This document shows positions 16,669 to 26,140 of a stretch of DNA of 64,000 nucleotides, in pieces; the first letter of the stretch is position 1; every line of letters starts with the position of its first letter. The position numbers were made by a program, and so were the translations under genes. The notes below the pieces were generated by a model, which did no database searches, was not told the DNA's origin, and worked only from the letters and a program-made list of their open reading frames with translations. This DNA comes from Deltaproteobacteria bacterium IMCC39146 (GTDB taxonomy: Bacteria > Desulfobacterota > Desulfuromonadia > Desulfuromonadales > BM103), in NCBI GenBank assembly GCA_030005635.1, contig JARUHP010000003.1, forward strand, positions 124,001-188,000. The letters run 5' to 3'.

Positions 16669-17640
16669 ATGCAGAAAAATTTGCCAGGCGACCATCCTCC
16701 CGGCAATGACTCTTTTACAATCTTCAAGCCTGGGCCTTTCAGTCTGTTCGTTACCTCGGTAGTCACTATCTTCGTTGCTGAAGCATTTGTGATGCTACTG
16801 ATTTATTCTCTGGACCTCCATAGCTTATTCTTTATAGGCCTTGTTGATGCAGTTCTCCTGTCCCTCTTTGTTGTCCCCTGCCTTTACTATACCCTCCTCA
16901 AGCCGATGCGGGAAACGATCATCAAGCTTGATAGCTCGGAAGCAATCCAAAATCAGCTTGAAGAAATTGATCAACTGAAAAGTGATTTAATTTCGATTGC
17001 CTCTCATGAGTTATGTACACCCGTTACAGCTATTAGGGGGTACACCGAACTCCTGCTTGATGATGTAGAACCAGAAAATCGAAATGAGTACCTTGAGGTT
17101 GTCCTTCGTAAGACACATGCCTTGGAGAGGATTCTTGATGACTTGGTCATTGTTGATCGTCTTGAGACAGGAGAGAGACTGCAGGTGGTAACCTTGGAAC
17201 ATGATCTGATAAAGACAGTTGACCATGTATGTAAAATTTACCAGTCGCGTTTTCCTGAGTTACTCCTCCATCTCGACCTTCCGGAAGAACCTCTGGTTTT
17301 ATCGTTTGATGAAAGTCGAATCAGCCAGGTACTCGAAAACCTGCTGAGTAACGCTATCAAATACTCCAATCACATTCGCGACGTTATCGATGTATCGGTG
17401 ATCGACCAAGATTCTAAGGTGTTGATCCGTGTGAGGGACGAGGGTATCGGTATGACCGCAGGTGAACTCAAGAAGATATATACCAAGTTCTTTCGTGCTC
17501 AAACCGACAAGTCAGCGGTTGGAGGCCTCGGCTTAGGGATGTCAATTGTCAAAAACATTGTCGAAGGCCATAACGGCACGATCGACATTATCAGCCAGAG
17601 GAAAGTTGGCACGACTGTTACAGTGACCTTGCCAAAATAG
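16669..17640 (+). CDS. Membrane sensor histidine kinase under riboswitch control
   Basis: 323 residues from the ATG at 16669, which has GGAAG at a good distance; an in-frame ATG exists at 16657. Two membrane helices (about 20-48 and 54-78) with almost no periplasmic loop are followed by HisKA ([15 protein letters not shown], His phosphoacceptor) and a HATPase domain with N-box [10 protein letters not shown]1 DEGIGM and G2 [12 protein letters not shown]. The very short external loop suggests sensing within the membrane or through cytoplasmic input. The gene is preceded by a GEMM riboswitch, so its level should follow a cyclic dinucleotide. No partner regulator is adjacent. Confidence 0.88.
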   Translation: MQKNLPGDHPPGNDSFTIFKPGPFSLFVTSVVTIFVAEAFVMLLIYSLDLHSLFFIGLVDAVLLSLFVVPCLYYTLLKPMRETIIKLDSSEAIQNQLEEIDQLKSDLISIASHELCTPVTAIRGYTELLLDDVEPENRNEYLEVVLRKTHALERILDDLVIVDRLETGERLQVVTLEHDLIKTVDHVCKIYQSRFPELLLHLDLPEEPLVLSFDESRISQVLENLLSNAIKYSNHIRDVIDVSVIDQDSKVLIRVRDEGIGMTAGELKKIYTKFFRAQTDKSAVGGLGLGMSIVKNIVEGHNGTIDIISQRKVGTTVTVTLPK

Positions 17641-17734
17641 ACCTTTTTTTCGCACGACCCGGTTCGGGGAGTGCGATTCTTACACTGCACGATTTGTAGT
17701 AATCATCAGGTGGAAACAATACAAAGGAGAAAAA

Positions 17735-18007
17735 ATGACAAAATCAGAGTTAATCGACGCAATTGCAGAGAAAGCAGGATTGAGTAAGGCCGATGCTTCT
17801 AAGGCTTTGTCCGCTACACTTGAGTCAGTTACTGACGCACTTAAAGCAGGAGAGAAAGTAGCCTTAATTGGGTTTGGTACTTTCAGTGTGTCACTGCGTG
17901 CAGCTCGGACTGGCAAAAACCCTCAAACTGGCGAAGCGATTGCTATCCCTGCATCAAAAGCAGCAAAGTTTAAGGCTGGCCAGAAGCTCAAGGATGCCGT
18001 GAACTAA
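17735..18007 (+). CDS. HU-family DNA-binding protein
   Basis: 90 residues, the normal HU size. [20 protein letters not shown] opens the dimerisation helices; [21 protein letters not shown] is the beta-arm signature with the DNA-intercalating region, and the end [11 protein letters not shown] is canonical. It bends and compacts DNA, or serves as a cofactor in recombination and transcription. AAAGGAG precedes the ATG, and a rho-independent terminator follows, so it is a single-gene unit. Confidence 0.95.
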   Translation: MTKSELIDAIAEKAGLSKADASKALSATLESVTDALKAGEKVALIGFGTFSVSLRAARTGKNPQTGEAIAIPASKAAKFKAGQKLKDAVN

Positions 18008-18034
18008 TCTCACAAGTCACAACCTGTCAGACGT

Positions 18035-18067
18035 GAAAGCCCTCTATCTTCGGATGGGGGCTTTTCC
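18035..18067 (+). terminator. Terminator behind the HU gene
   Basis: AAAGCCC (18036-18042) pairs with GGGCTTT (18058-18064) around a UUCG-containing loop, followed by a short T-rich tail (TTTTCC). Confidence 0.7.
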
Positions 18068-18316
18068 TATTTGTAACGACTTCTGAGACGAAATTATCCG
18101 TCAATTTGAACGCTATATCTAGCAGCGTGTTGGACTTTCCATAAACAGGCTGCAAACTCAGTCGATTGGCCCATATTTCAACTCCTTTTTGCCCCATAGC
18201 TACGGCTATAAGCCTGAAAGCGAGCTAAACTCTGATCTCAATCGTCCAAATTTTCGCTTCGCTCCGGCAAGTCCGACAAACGGCTAGGATAGATTTAGGG
18301 GCAGCAAATTCTCCCT
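18068..18316. other. Intergenic stretch with a repeat fragment
   Basis: No gene seen. GTAACGACTTCTGAGACG at 18072-18090 is the head of the dispersed ~100-bp repeat without its hairpin; TTAGGGGCAGCAAATTCT near 18295 weakly resembles the repeat at 26003 and 33885. Nothing else is recognised. Confidence 0.4.
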
Positions 18317-19591
18317 TTAATCGACCTTAAGAATCAGCAAAGGGCCATCCGGCACAATCGCCCAACGGGCATCCGGTCCGAATCTGTCGAGTAATTCCAC
18401 AATAGCCTCATTTATTTTATTGACCGGCTTAAAATGAAACCGCTTCAGCGTGTCGGAGTCGATTCCCTGGGTGTGTACCCATATTTCTTTCTTTAACATC
18501 ACTTGGTAAGTCTCCTGGGCACACCATTGGTCAGGGAGAAAGAATTCCTTCTTCATCAGCTTCTCTATAAAGGCCTGTGGTGTGGTGGCATGCTCAAAAA
18601 CCGCCCTGTACTCTTCACTGCCAAACCCTTCCAGACACTCAGTGGCGATCAGGATTACCCCACCTTCGCGGGTCGCACCTGCCACGCCTGAAATACCTTT
18701 TGCTGTCTGATACAGGTTGCAGTCGAGTGGAGCCCCGGCATTTGTGGTCACCACAAAATCGAGAGGCTTATCCAGGGTCCGAACACAATGGCGAGAAAGA
18801 AATTCGACCCCTTCCAGGTGGGCCTTGACCGGGTGACCGGCAAAAACCCCGGTGATTTTTTTGCTGGTGTCGAGAGTAACGTTGACGATGAAATCGGCCC
18901 CGGCTTGTTCCATGATGTCAAGACCGGCTTCGTGGAAGGGGTTCCCTTCCAGGACGCCGTAACGGGTCTGTGGATGGGCGACCATCTCCGGACCATGCAT
19001 GAACTCCAAGGTTTTTACCGATGAGATCCCAGGCAGAATCGATTTGCGCCCGCCGGAGAACCCGGCCCACATATGCGGCTCGATGAAGCCGGTTAAGATT
19101 TTCAGGTCAGCCGCAAGGTAATGCTTGTTGACCAGGGCCGGCACCCCATTGCCGATATGTCCGACCAGAACCATGTCGTCTTGGTTCTTGGAGAAGTGGT
19201 TGATGATCCGGTAGGAGTATGCGATCTCTTTGCCTACAAGGCGCTCCAGTTCTTTTCCCTCATTGGGACGATGGATTCCGGTGGCAATCAAGATTGTGAT
19301 CTTTGCGGAAGGGATGCCAGCGGCTTCCAGGTGCTGAATGATAATCGGCAGCAACAGGGCATTCGGCACCGGCCGTGTTATATCACTAATGACAATGACT
19401 GCATCAGTTTTGTTTCGGCCCAATTCTTTGAGAGATTCGGACTCAATCGGCTTTAAAAGAGACTGCTGGACAGCATCCTCCGGCACAGGTAGAACCTCTG
19501 CTTCTTGCGGATAAAGGACACCAACAAAGTTCGACGTTTCAGGAAACTCTAGATCAAGGCCCTCTTCACCATATTTGAGACGTATGTGCAT
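18317..19591 (-). CDS. larA: LarA-family nickel-dependent racemase
   Basis: 424 residues, the normal length for lactate racemase LarA (DUF2088). Visible motifs include SDITRPVPN (substrate loop), IATGIHRPN (His of the first active-site region) and EPHMWAGFSGGRKSILPG, which contains the His and the Lys that holds the nickel-pincer cofactor in LarA. It would interconvert D- and L-lactate or another 2-hydroxy acid; many paralogues act on other hydroxy acids, so the substrate is not certain. A D-lactate dehydrogenase at 26141-28969 gives lactate a local context. larB, larC and larE, needed to build the cofactor, are not in the window. AGGGAGG precedes the start. Confidence 0.85.
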   Translation of the reverse strand: MHIRLKYGEEGLDLEFPETSNFVGVLYPQEAEVLPVPEDAVQQSLLKPIESESLKELGRNKTDAVIVISDITRPVPNALLLPIIIQHLEAAGIPSAKITILIATGIHRPNEGKELERLVGKEIAYSYRIINHFSKNQDDMVLVGHIGNGVPALVNKHYLAADLKILTGFIEPHMWAGFSGGRKSILPGISSVKTLEFMHGPEMVAHPQTRYGVLEGNPFHEAGLDIMEQAGADFIVNVTLDTSKKITGVFAGHPVKAHLEGVEFLSRHCVRTLDKPLDFVVTTNAGAPLDCNLYQTAKGISGVAGATREGGVILIATECLEGFGSEEYRAVFEHATTPQAFIEKLMKKEFFLPDQWCAQETYQVMLKKEIWVHTQGIDSDTLKRFHFKPVNKINEAIVELLDRFGPDARWAIVPDGPLLILKVD

Positions 19592-19700
19592 AACATCCTC
19601 CCTGTTTCTATTTCAAAGTATACCGGAAACTCACCGTTTCTTTTGATGGGACGATTGTTTTTATCTGGAGGGTGGTGCCAATATTGCCAGATTTTACTGT

Positions 19701-19727
19701 TATAAGTCACGACTTACGAGAAGATTG
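19701..19727 (+). repeat. Fragment of the dispersed repeat (head only)
   Basis: TATAAGTCACGACTTACGAGAAG matches the head of the dispersed repeat; the hairpin part is absent. It lies in the gap between the LarA-family and ABC transporter genes. Confidence 0.5.
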
Positions 19728-19814
19728 TAGGATGCGCATCCCCCATGTCTCTTTAAGAACCAACGGAACAAAAACTCTGGGAGGAACAAGGCTGACGGAG
19801 CCTCTGATTAGCCC

Positions 19815-21656
19815 TCAACGATAGCCCTGTGCCTGTAGCGAGAAGAGATAGGCGTACTGGCCGCCCAGTTGCATCAACTGTTCGTGGCTGCCCTGTTCGA
19901 CGACGCGCCCCTTATTGATGACGATGATCTGATCGGCCATGCGTACAGTCGAAAAACGGTGCGAGATCAGGATCGTCATCTTGCCGCGACTTAACTCGCG
20001 AAAGTGTTCGAAGATGGTCGCCTCGGCGGCGGCGTCCATGGTGGCGGTCGGCTCGTCGAGCACCAGCAGATCGGCCTTGGTGCGCATAAAGGCACGGGCC
20101 AATGCTATCTTCTGCCATTGGCCGCCAGAAAGCTCACGGCCGCCTTTGAACCATTTGCCGAGTTGGGTATCGTATTGTTGTGGCAGATCGGTGATGAAGT
20201 CACTCGCCATGCCCTTCTCGGCCGCCTGCTGCCAACGCTGCCGATCCTCGAAGTGGCCCATATCACCGGCACCGATATTCTCGCCGACCAAAAACTGGTA
20301 ACGGCCGAAATCCTGGAAGATCACACCGATCCGTTGGCGCAGGGCATCGGCCTGCCACTGTTGCAGATCAAGACCGTCGAGCAGGATGCGCCCCGAGTCA
20401 GGTTGGTAAAGACGGGTCAGCAACTTGATCAGGGTGGTTTTGCCGGAACCGTTCTCGCCGACCAATGCCAGACTGTCACCCGGTTTGATGTGCAGGCTGA
20501 CCTGCTGCAGAGCCGGTTCATCGCTGCCGGGATAGGAGAAGCTGACCAGCTCGAAGCGTACACCATCCCCTGGCGAAGGGCCCTGCTGTAATTCCCCCTG
20601 TGTCGGTGGCACTGGTTGCTCCAGGTATTCGTAGAGGTTCGACAGGTAGAGGTTGTCCTCATACATGCCGCTGATGGCCGAGAGGCTTGCCGAGACGGCC
20701 GACTGCCCTTGTTTAAAGAGCATCAGGTACATGGTCATCTGCCCCAGACTGATGTTGCCGCGGATGGCTTCCAGAGCGATCCAGGCGTAGGCGCCGTAAA
20801 ATGCGGCGGTGCCGAGCAGGCCTAGGGCGAACCCCCAGCTGTCACGGCGCAGGGTCAGCTTGCGATCTTCGACAAACAGCTTGGAGAAGATTGCCCGGTA
20901 ACGTTGCAGCAGCTTCGGCCCCAAATGGAACAGCTTGACCTCTTTGGCGTAGTCCTCGCGTGCCAGCACAGTCTCCAGATACATCTGCATGCGCGTTTCC
21001 GGAGAACGCCAGCGGAACAAACGGAACTTGTCACCGGAGAACTTTGCCTCGGCGAGAAACTCAGGGATGCCGCCGGCAATCAGGATCAGTACCGTCCAGG
21101 GGGAGAACTGCACCAGCAGCACCCCGTAGCTGACTAGCGAGATGCCATTCTGCACCAGGCCAAAAGTGCGCGTCACCAGGCTTAAAGGGCGGGTCGAAGC
21201 CTCGCGACGGGCGCGGGTCAGCTTGTCATAAAATTCCGCATCCTCGAAGTGTGCCAGTTTCAGCGTCAGCGCTTTTTCTAAAATCATCAGGTTGATGCGC
21301 TGTCCCATCAGCGCTCGCAGCAGTGCCTGACAGGTTGATATGCCGCGCTGCGCACCGGCGATCAAGGCCACCACCCCCGCTTCAGCGGCAACAAATAGCA
21401 GCACGAAAGTGGTATCAGCACTACCGGTCTGCTGATGCTGCCCCATTGCTGCAACCACGCCATCGACGATCAACTGGCCGATCCAGGCGACGGCGGCAGG
21501 CAGCACCCCGGCCACCAGGGTCAAAACGGCAAAGATCAATGCCAGGCGGCGGCTGGTCGACCAGACCAGTTCCAGGGCACGACGACTGTAGCGAAAGACG
21601 TCAAAAAAACGTTTGGATGGTGGTTCAGTGTCGCTGGCCAAGGGTGGGTATTTCAA
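19815..21656 (-). CDS. ABC exporter, fused permease and ATPase
   Basis: 613 residues. Residues about 30-330 are a type IV exporter membrane domain with several long helices (ALIFAVLTLVAGVLPAAVAW, LGTAAFYGAYAWIALEAI). The ATPase half has Walker A GENGSGKTT, Q-loop in GVIFQDFGRYQ, signature LSGGQWQK, Walker B DLLVLDEPTA and the switch His in LISHRFST. As a half-transporter it should dimerise and export a lipid, peptide or drug; the substrate cannot be told. It stands alone with no accessory gene. Confidence 0.9.
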   Translation of the reverse strand: MKYPPLASDTEPPSKRFFDVFRYSRRALELVWSTSRRLALIFAVLTLVAGVLPAAVAWIGQLIVDGVVAAMGQHQQTGSADTTFVLLFVAAEAGVVALIAGAQRGISTCQALLRALMGQRINLMILEKALTLKLAHFEDAEFYDKLTRARREASTRPLSLVTRTFGLVQNGISLVSYGVLLVQFSPWTVLILIAGGIPEFLAEAKFSGDKFRLFRWRSPETRMQMYLETVLAREDYAKEVKLFHLGPKLLQRYRAIFSKLFVEDRKLTLRRDSWGFALGLLGTAAFYGAYAWIALEAIRGNISLGQMTMYLMLFKQGQSAVSASLSAISGMYEDNLYLSNLYEYLEQPVPPTQGELQQGPSPGDGVRFELVSFSYPGSDEPALQQVSLHIKPGDSLALVGENGSGKTTLIKLLTRLYQPDSGRILLDGLDLQQWQADALRQRIGVIFQDFGRYQFLVGENIGAGDMGHFEDRQRWQQAAEKGMASDFITDLPQQYDTQLGKWFKGGRELSGGQWQKIALARAFMRTKADLLVLDEPTATMDAAAEATIFEHFRELSRGKMTILISHRFSTVRMADQIIVINKGRVVEQGSHEQLMQLGGQYAYLFSLQAQGYR

Positions 21657-21980
21657 GAGAAATCCTGTAGATTGTTAATAACTGATCACGATTTATTCTA
21701 GCAGACATGCATGCGGTTCGCACTTCTGCAAAGACTATCATGTAAAAGGGCTAATCATGGAGTCGATTTTTACGAACCCCGATCTGCCGCGTTACACGCA
21801 ACGGGCTTTTCCTCCTTATCGTTTTCTGCCCTTCCAAGCTGAGGATGAGGATCGTCAAGGGCACGATTGACAACAGGACATAAGAAGGAACAGCGCCGGA
21901 TAACAGCAGCACATGATTACATCTGAACCAGCCCAACACCAGCAGCAGCCAGCTGAAGAGACGAGCTATGACCTGCCCAT
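21657..21980. other. Gap holding a possible small membrane ORF
   Basis: Between the ABC gene and the glgP pseudogene. A minus-strand frame from GTG at 21939 to 21751 (62 codons) encodes a hydrophobic stretch (LLLSGAVPSYVLLSIVPLTI) followed by basic residues. It has no clear ribosome site or known relatives, so it could be a tiny membrane protein, a remnant or chance. Confidence 0.2.
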
Positions 21981-24293
21981 TTATCGCTTCCAGAGGATAT
22001 GCCCCTCTTCGAGAGGAATCGTCACTCCGGGAAGATATGGGATAGTCCGTGCCGTGAAATCCCCGGAGGGGCTGGTTGCCAGCACCTGACCTTTATATGT
22101 ATAGCCATGTTCCGCCCCCACTAACGGGTGGTCGCGACACAACTTCTGTCGAAACGGACTCCCACCGTTTGACGCCTCGGCATACAGTTCGACCAGTACC
22201 TCATCAGGACCGATACCGTTTAGATAAACCTGGACCTCGAAGTGGTGCCACTTATTGCTAGTCGTGGTTTTAACATCACCTAAACGTAAATTTGCCCATT
22301 TGTTACGTAACTCCTGCTGCCAATTGACCACCTGCACACCGATAGAACCTTGCTCGGCAGCTCGCTCGCGGTATGCGGCGGCAGCTGGAAGGTAATAGCG
22401 TTCGGAATACTCGCGCAGCGTGGGGTTGGCAGAAAACTGCGGTGTCAGCCGCGCCATGCTTTCCCGCATCCGGTTGACCCAAGTGTTGGGAATGCCCTGA
22501 TCGTTGCGCGTATAAAACTCGGGAATCACCTCTCGTTCGAGAAGTTCGTAAAGCGTTACAGTTTCCGCTGCGTCCCAGGCCGGGTCATCACCATGCTCCT
22601 GACCATCCCCCAAAGCCCATCCCACCTCGGGCGTATAAGCTTCTGCCCACCAGCCATCCAGCTCTGAGAGATTGATGCCGCCGTTGATGAGGACTTTTAT
22701 ACCGCTGGTTCCACAGGCTTCCCAGAGCCTACGCGGCGTGTTGATCCAGACGTCCACACCTTGCACCAGTTGTTTGGTCAAATGCATGTCGTAGTCACTG
22801 AGAAAGATCACATGGGGTCGCACTTCCGGCCGCCGGATGAAAGTTATCCATTTATGGATCAAGGCCTGCCCCGCCTGGTCAGCGGGATGAGCCTTGCCGG
22901 CGGCGATCCGAAAGTTCCAGAGTCCGGCGTCGGTGGCACAGCGAATGTCACGCTCAAGGGTTTCTGTCGTTCCCAACCATTGATCCTTACCACACGCCTT
23001 TGTCCAAAGATCATCGGCCGCTGCTGAACCCCAGCTCGGCATGTGTACGCCATTGGTCACGTATCCGACGGGGACATCGTTCACCGGCCAATGCGGAAAG
23101 AGTGACGCAAAGAGATCGCGGCTGACTTCCCCATGCAAACGACTTACGCCATTAACAGCCCCGCTGCCACGGACCGCTAAGTAGGCCATGTTGAAAGGTT
23201 CCGCAATGTCGCTCTGGTTCCGACGCCCCAGGGCGAGCAGATCGTGAAGGCTTATGCCGAGCTGTTGCTTGGCATGAGACCCGAGGTATTGTTCGATAAG
23301 CGCCGGCGCAAAACTGTCGAAACCGTCGGCCACGGCGGTGTGGGTGGTGAAGAGGTTGCCGGCGCGGGTGACGGCCAGCGCGACTTCGAAGGGCTGTCTT
23401 GTCTCCTGCATAAAACTGCGGGCACGTCCCAGTACGGCGAAGGCCGCATGACCTTCATTCAAGTGACAGACTTCCGGTTTGCAGCCCAGCGCCTCGAGTA
23501 GTCACCAACCGCCAATCCCGAGTAACCGTTCCTGTTTAAGCCGCAGTTCCGGTCCACCACCATACAGCTCGCTGGTAATTCCGCGATGCGCCGGGAAGTT
23601 TGCCGCGTCGTTACTGTCCAGCAGGTAAAGCTTGACGCGACCGACCTGGACTTGCTAGGCGCGCAGCCAAACCGCGTAACCAGGCAAGGCGATTTTCAGT
23701 CGCAACCACTCGCCGTTTGCCTGGCGCAAGGGTGTAATCGGCAACTGACTTGGGTCGTTATAGGGGAAGAGGGCCTGCTGTCTTCCGTCCTTGTCGATCA
23801 CCTGGCGAAAATAGCCTTGCTGGTAGAGAAGTCCCATGCCGATCACCGGAAGGCCTAGGTCGTTGGCGGCTTTGAACTGGTCGCCGGCGACATTGCCCAG
23901 TCCGCCCGAGTAGATGGGCAGCGCTTCGCTCAACATGAATTCCATGCTGAAATAAGCGGCGCAGTTCAGCGGAGCTTGCGGATAATGTTGCTGAAACCAC
24001 GCCGGTTTTTCCGCCGCTTGCCGGCCGATTTGGACCAGTCCGTCAACCTTTTTGCGAAAAGCTGGGTCGGCCAACATGCTCTCGATCTGGTCCCGCGAAA
24101 CCGTCTGCAGCACGACCCAGGGGTTATCCGTGATTTCCCACAGTTCGGGATCAAGCTGACGCCATATCTCGTCGGTGGCATGATTCCACGTCCAGCCCAT
24201 ATTCAGGGCTAGTTCGGCCAGAGAATCGAACTCTTCGATTTCCGTGGGGAGAAGATTATAGAGCGGGTGGCTGACACGGGGGTTTTTGCTCAT
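21981..24293 (-). pseudogene. glgP: Broken alpha-glucan (glycogen/starch) phosphorylase gene
   Basis: One reading frame runs from ATG 24293 to 21981 but is interrupted by TAG at 23657-23655 (after GYAVWLRA, where relatives have Trp) and TGA at 23504-23502 (after GIGGW, where relatives have Arg). Sequence between and after the stops remains in frame and phosphorylase-like (AYFSMEFMLSEALPIYSGGL, VCHLNEGHAAFAVL, GYVTNGVHMPSW, ACGTSGIKVLINGG with the PLP-binding Lys). In addition about 70 residues are missing at about 22897, where WNFRIAA joins GKAHPADQ. The protein would degrade storage glucan; with two nonsense codons and a deletion it is very likely inactive. AGAGCAACC precedes the start. Confidence 0.85.
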
Positions 24294-24379
24294 GGTTGCT
24301 CTTTCATTTATTCAAATACGGAGCTTCACTGCCCCAAGGTTTTGAAGTTCACCCCAACTTTTTTAAAAAAGAGTTTCGA

Positions 24380-24589
24380 CTATTTGTCCTTCTTGAGACC
24401 CAGGTCCATCGACTCTTCTTGCGCCAGGTTCGGCAGCCCACGCTCGAGCAATTCGGCTATCTTCTTAATGTGCGTAAGAACCAAAACCTCATCGCTTTCC
24501 TGTCGCTTTGTTTCTTGAACTTTAGGCTGGTCGGCGTTGCTGTTCATAAAGGATTTTGTCAGTCTGCCGGACTTGTGGTCATCCTCCAT
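24380..24589 (-). CDS. Small hypothetical ORF between two pseudogenes
   Basis: 69 residues, hydrophilic and charged (SDEVLVLTHIKKIAELLERG), with no domain recognised and no membrane segment. It lies just behind the atpG remnant and before the glgP pseudogene, on the same strand. It may be a real small gene or a leftover of a larger decayed one. Confidence 0.3.
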   Translation of the reverse strand: MEDDHKSGRLTKSFMNSNADQPKVQETKRQESDEVLVLTHIKKIAELLERGLPNLAQEESMDLGLKKDK

Positions 24590-24600
24590 GCCGATGCTAA

Positions 24601-25140
24601 TCAGTTCTTGTCAAGCTTCAACGCCTCGAATCCCGATATGACATCGAATAGCTCTTCATCAATGTCGCTCTGACGAAGACGGTGAAAGGTTCCGACTAAC
24701 TCTTCCCGTAGCTCATCAATGTTTTTCTCGGCGCGTTGCATCGCCGCCAGACTGCTTGCGTTTTCACTCGCAAGGGATTCGGCGCACGCTGTGAAGAGAG
24801 AAACGAAAAGATACTCACGGATAAGCGAGCGTAAGGTCTCATCTCTGTCACCCATCACCTCCGGCAAACTCTGCGTTGGCCAGGGTTTGTCGGCCAAGTT
24901 ACGTTGCCAGATTGCGTCCAGCGGCAGAAGTCGGCGGCTGACCGGTTCATAAACCGCTCCAGATCCAGGGTGGTTGTAGAAAAGGTACAGTTTGTTCACC
25001 AAGGCCTGGCTATGACGCGATTCGCTCTCGACGAGAATCCGACCAACAAGGGGGTGATGGCCTGAACGGAGTTCGGCACGGCAAAAAGTCCAATTGGTGG
25101 AAATCCCGCATCCTCCGAAAATTGAAAAAGCGGCTAGGCT
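24601..25140 (-). pseudogene. atpG: 3' remnant of an N-type ATPase gamma subunit gene
   Basis: The frame ending at 24601 gives a C-terminal part typical of the gamma subunit of alternative N-type F-ATPases: LYLFYNHPGSGAVY, RRLLPLDAIWQ, RSLIREYLFVSLFTACAESL, RAEKNIDELREEL, RQSDIDEELFDVISGFEAL. Upstream homology (SEDAGFPPIGLFAVPNSVQA) continues in another frame, so a frameshift lies near 25050, and an in-frame TAG stands at about 25136. The N-terminal half, including the segments that contact the rotor ring, and all other ATPase genes are absent. This is a fragment of a lost operon. Confidence 0.75.
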
Positions 25141-25603
25141 TTCCATCTCTGCTCCCGCTGCTCCACCGGAACTTCCTTGTACTCTTGCTGGTCATTAGCC
25201 TGTGAGAAGATGAAAAAATCGATGATGAGACGCTGGACGCGAAGCGCGGTCGGTGCGAACAGGTGCAGCACCCCGCGGAGAGTGGACATATCTTTTTTTT
25301 GGGTCTCATAGACACCAATCGTTTTGATCTTCATCCGGTCACGAAGCAGGTGTGCCACCATCCCGGCACCACGTTGCAGTCGTTTGGCATGAGCCTCTTA
25401 TGGTTTTGCTCAGAGTGATGGACAATGACAACGGCGAGGGCCCCTTTACAGGCAAGTGCCTCAGGACCTGCTCCACAGCCTCCATGTCGCCGACCGATGC
25501 TGACAATGGGTAAAGGGAGAGTGTCTTGCTCTGCTCTCGCACTTGACAAAGAGTTTTTGCCTGGCTTTTTCTTGGGAGTCTTTTGGCCGGAAGGTTTTGT
25601 CAC
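25140..25603 (-). pseudogene. Frameshifted remnant of a CheB-type methylesterase domain
   Basis: Starting at GTG 25603, a basic Lys/Pro/Ser N-terminus precedes LPIVSIG, the CheB catalytic-domain opening. The following homology is split across three frames: MEAVEQVLRHLPVKG (second frame), ALAVVIVHHSEQNHKRLMP (first frame) and KKDMSTLRGVLHLF...RLIIDFFIFSQANDQQE (third frame). The last matches the PPNKDMS...GVLHL...LPIDFFFRSLA part of CheB domains found in CheB-CheR hybrid proteins. The Ser of the usual GxSxGG motif is lost and the domain stops before the C-terminal catalytic Asp, where it abuts the atpG remnant. Clearly non-functional. Confidence 0.7.
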
Positions 25604-25746
25604 GTAAGAAAGTATAGCAGCAACTTAATTAACAACAATCAACCCCATCTGTTAGCAAAGGATGTTCTTTAGAGAAAGGCATAAGATTCACTCGTTGCAG
25701 GCAGGGTGAAGGTGGTGTTCAGTTTCATCGGTAAATTCTGAGAGGT

Positions 25747-25838
25747 TATAACGTCTAAGACGAAAACTGGCTTCTTGTTGATAGAGACATTTAGGATGCA
25801 CAAAACCATGGCCACCTGGAAGCGTGTGGCTTTTTCTT
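25747..25838 (+). repeat. Dispersed terminator-type repeat, copy 3 (diverged)
   Basis: TAACGTCTAAGACGAAAACTGG, CTTCTTGTTGATAGAGACATTTAGGA, then hairpin 25810-25830 (GCCAC with GTGTGGC) and TTTTTCTT. The hairpin is shorter than in copies 1, 33501 and 34561. No plus-strand gene precedes it. Confidence 0.7.
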
Positions 25839-25865
25839 GTGTTGCCGGTATAGGACAAAAAAATG

Positions 25866-25980
25866 CCTCACTCACAGGGGGATGTGGTGAGGCTAAATCT
25901 CTGTGCCTAAAAAGGAAGGGAAAGCAAAGGCAGCAGAGTTGTTTAATTCATAACACTCTCTGAAGGCTTGTCTATCTATA
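25866..25980 (+). repeat. Second dispersed repeat family, copy A
   Basis: A hairpin (GCCTCAC with GTGAGGC around a GGGGG-containing loop) is followed by TCTGTGCCTAAAAAGGA and the long match CAAAGGCAGCAGAGTTGTTTAA, then AACACTCT. It is strongly similar to 29727-29845. In both copies it directly follows the ~100-bp terminator-type repeat, so the two form a composite unit. Confidence 0.65.
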
Positions 25981-26002
25981 GAGTCGAAAACTTTCCTATA
26001 TA

Positions 26003-26060
26003 GTCAGGGGCAGCAAGAATTTTGCATTTCAGTCAGTTAATAAGTGCTCTGTCAATGTAA
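26003..26060 (+). repeat. Third repeat unit, copy A
   Basis: GTCAGGGGCAGCAAGAATTT, TGCATTTCAGTC and, after a gap, GTCAATGTAAGAG. The same order of blocks recurs at 33885-33950. Function unknown. Confidence 0.45.
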
Positions 26061-26140
26061 GAGATTTATAAGACACAGTTATCTTCTTGATTGTTTCCTT
26101 TCTTATCTCTCATAAGAGAATTGTCGGACATCTTCCTTCT

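Noticed and set aside
23104-23112. GACGCAAAG motif as in GEMM riboswitches
   Set aside because: It lies within the glgP coding frame and has none of the flanking stems of the aptamer.
25669-25875. 68-codon minus-strand ORF
   Set aside because: It crosses a copy of the dispersed repeat and has no start signal; it is an accident of the repeat.
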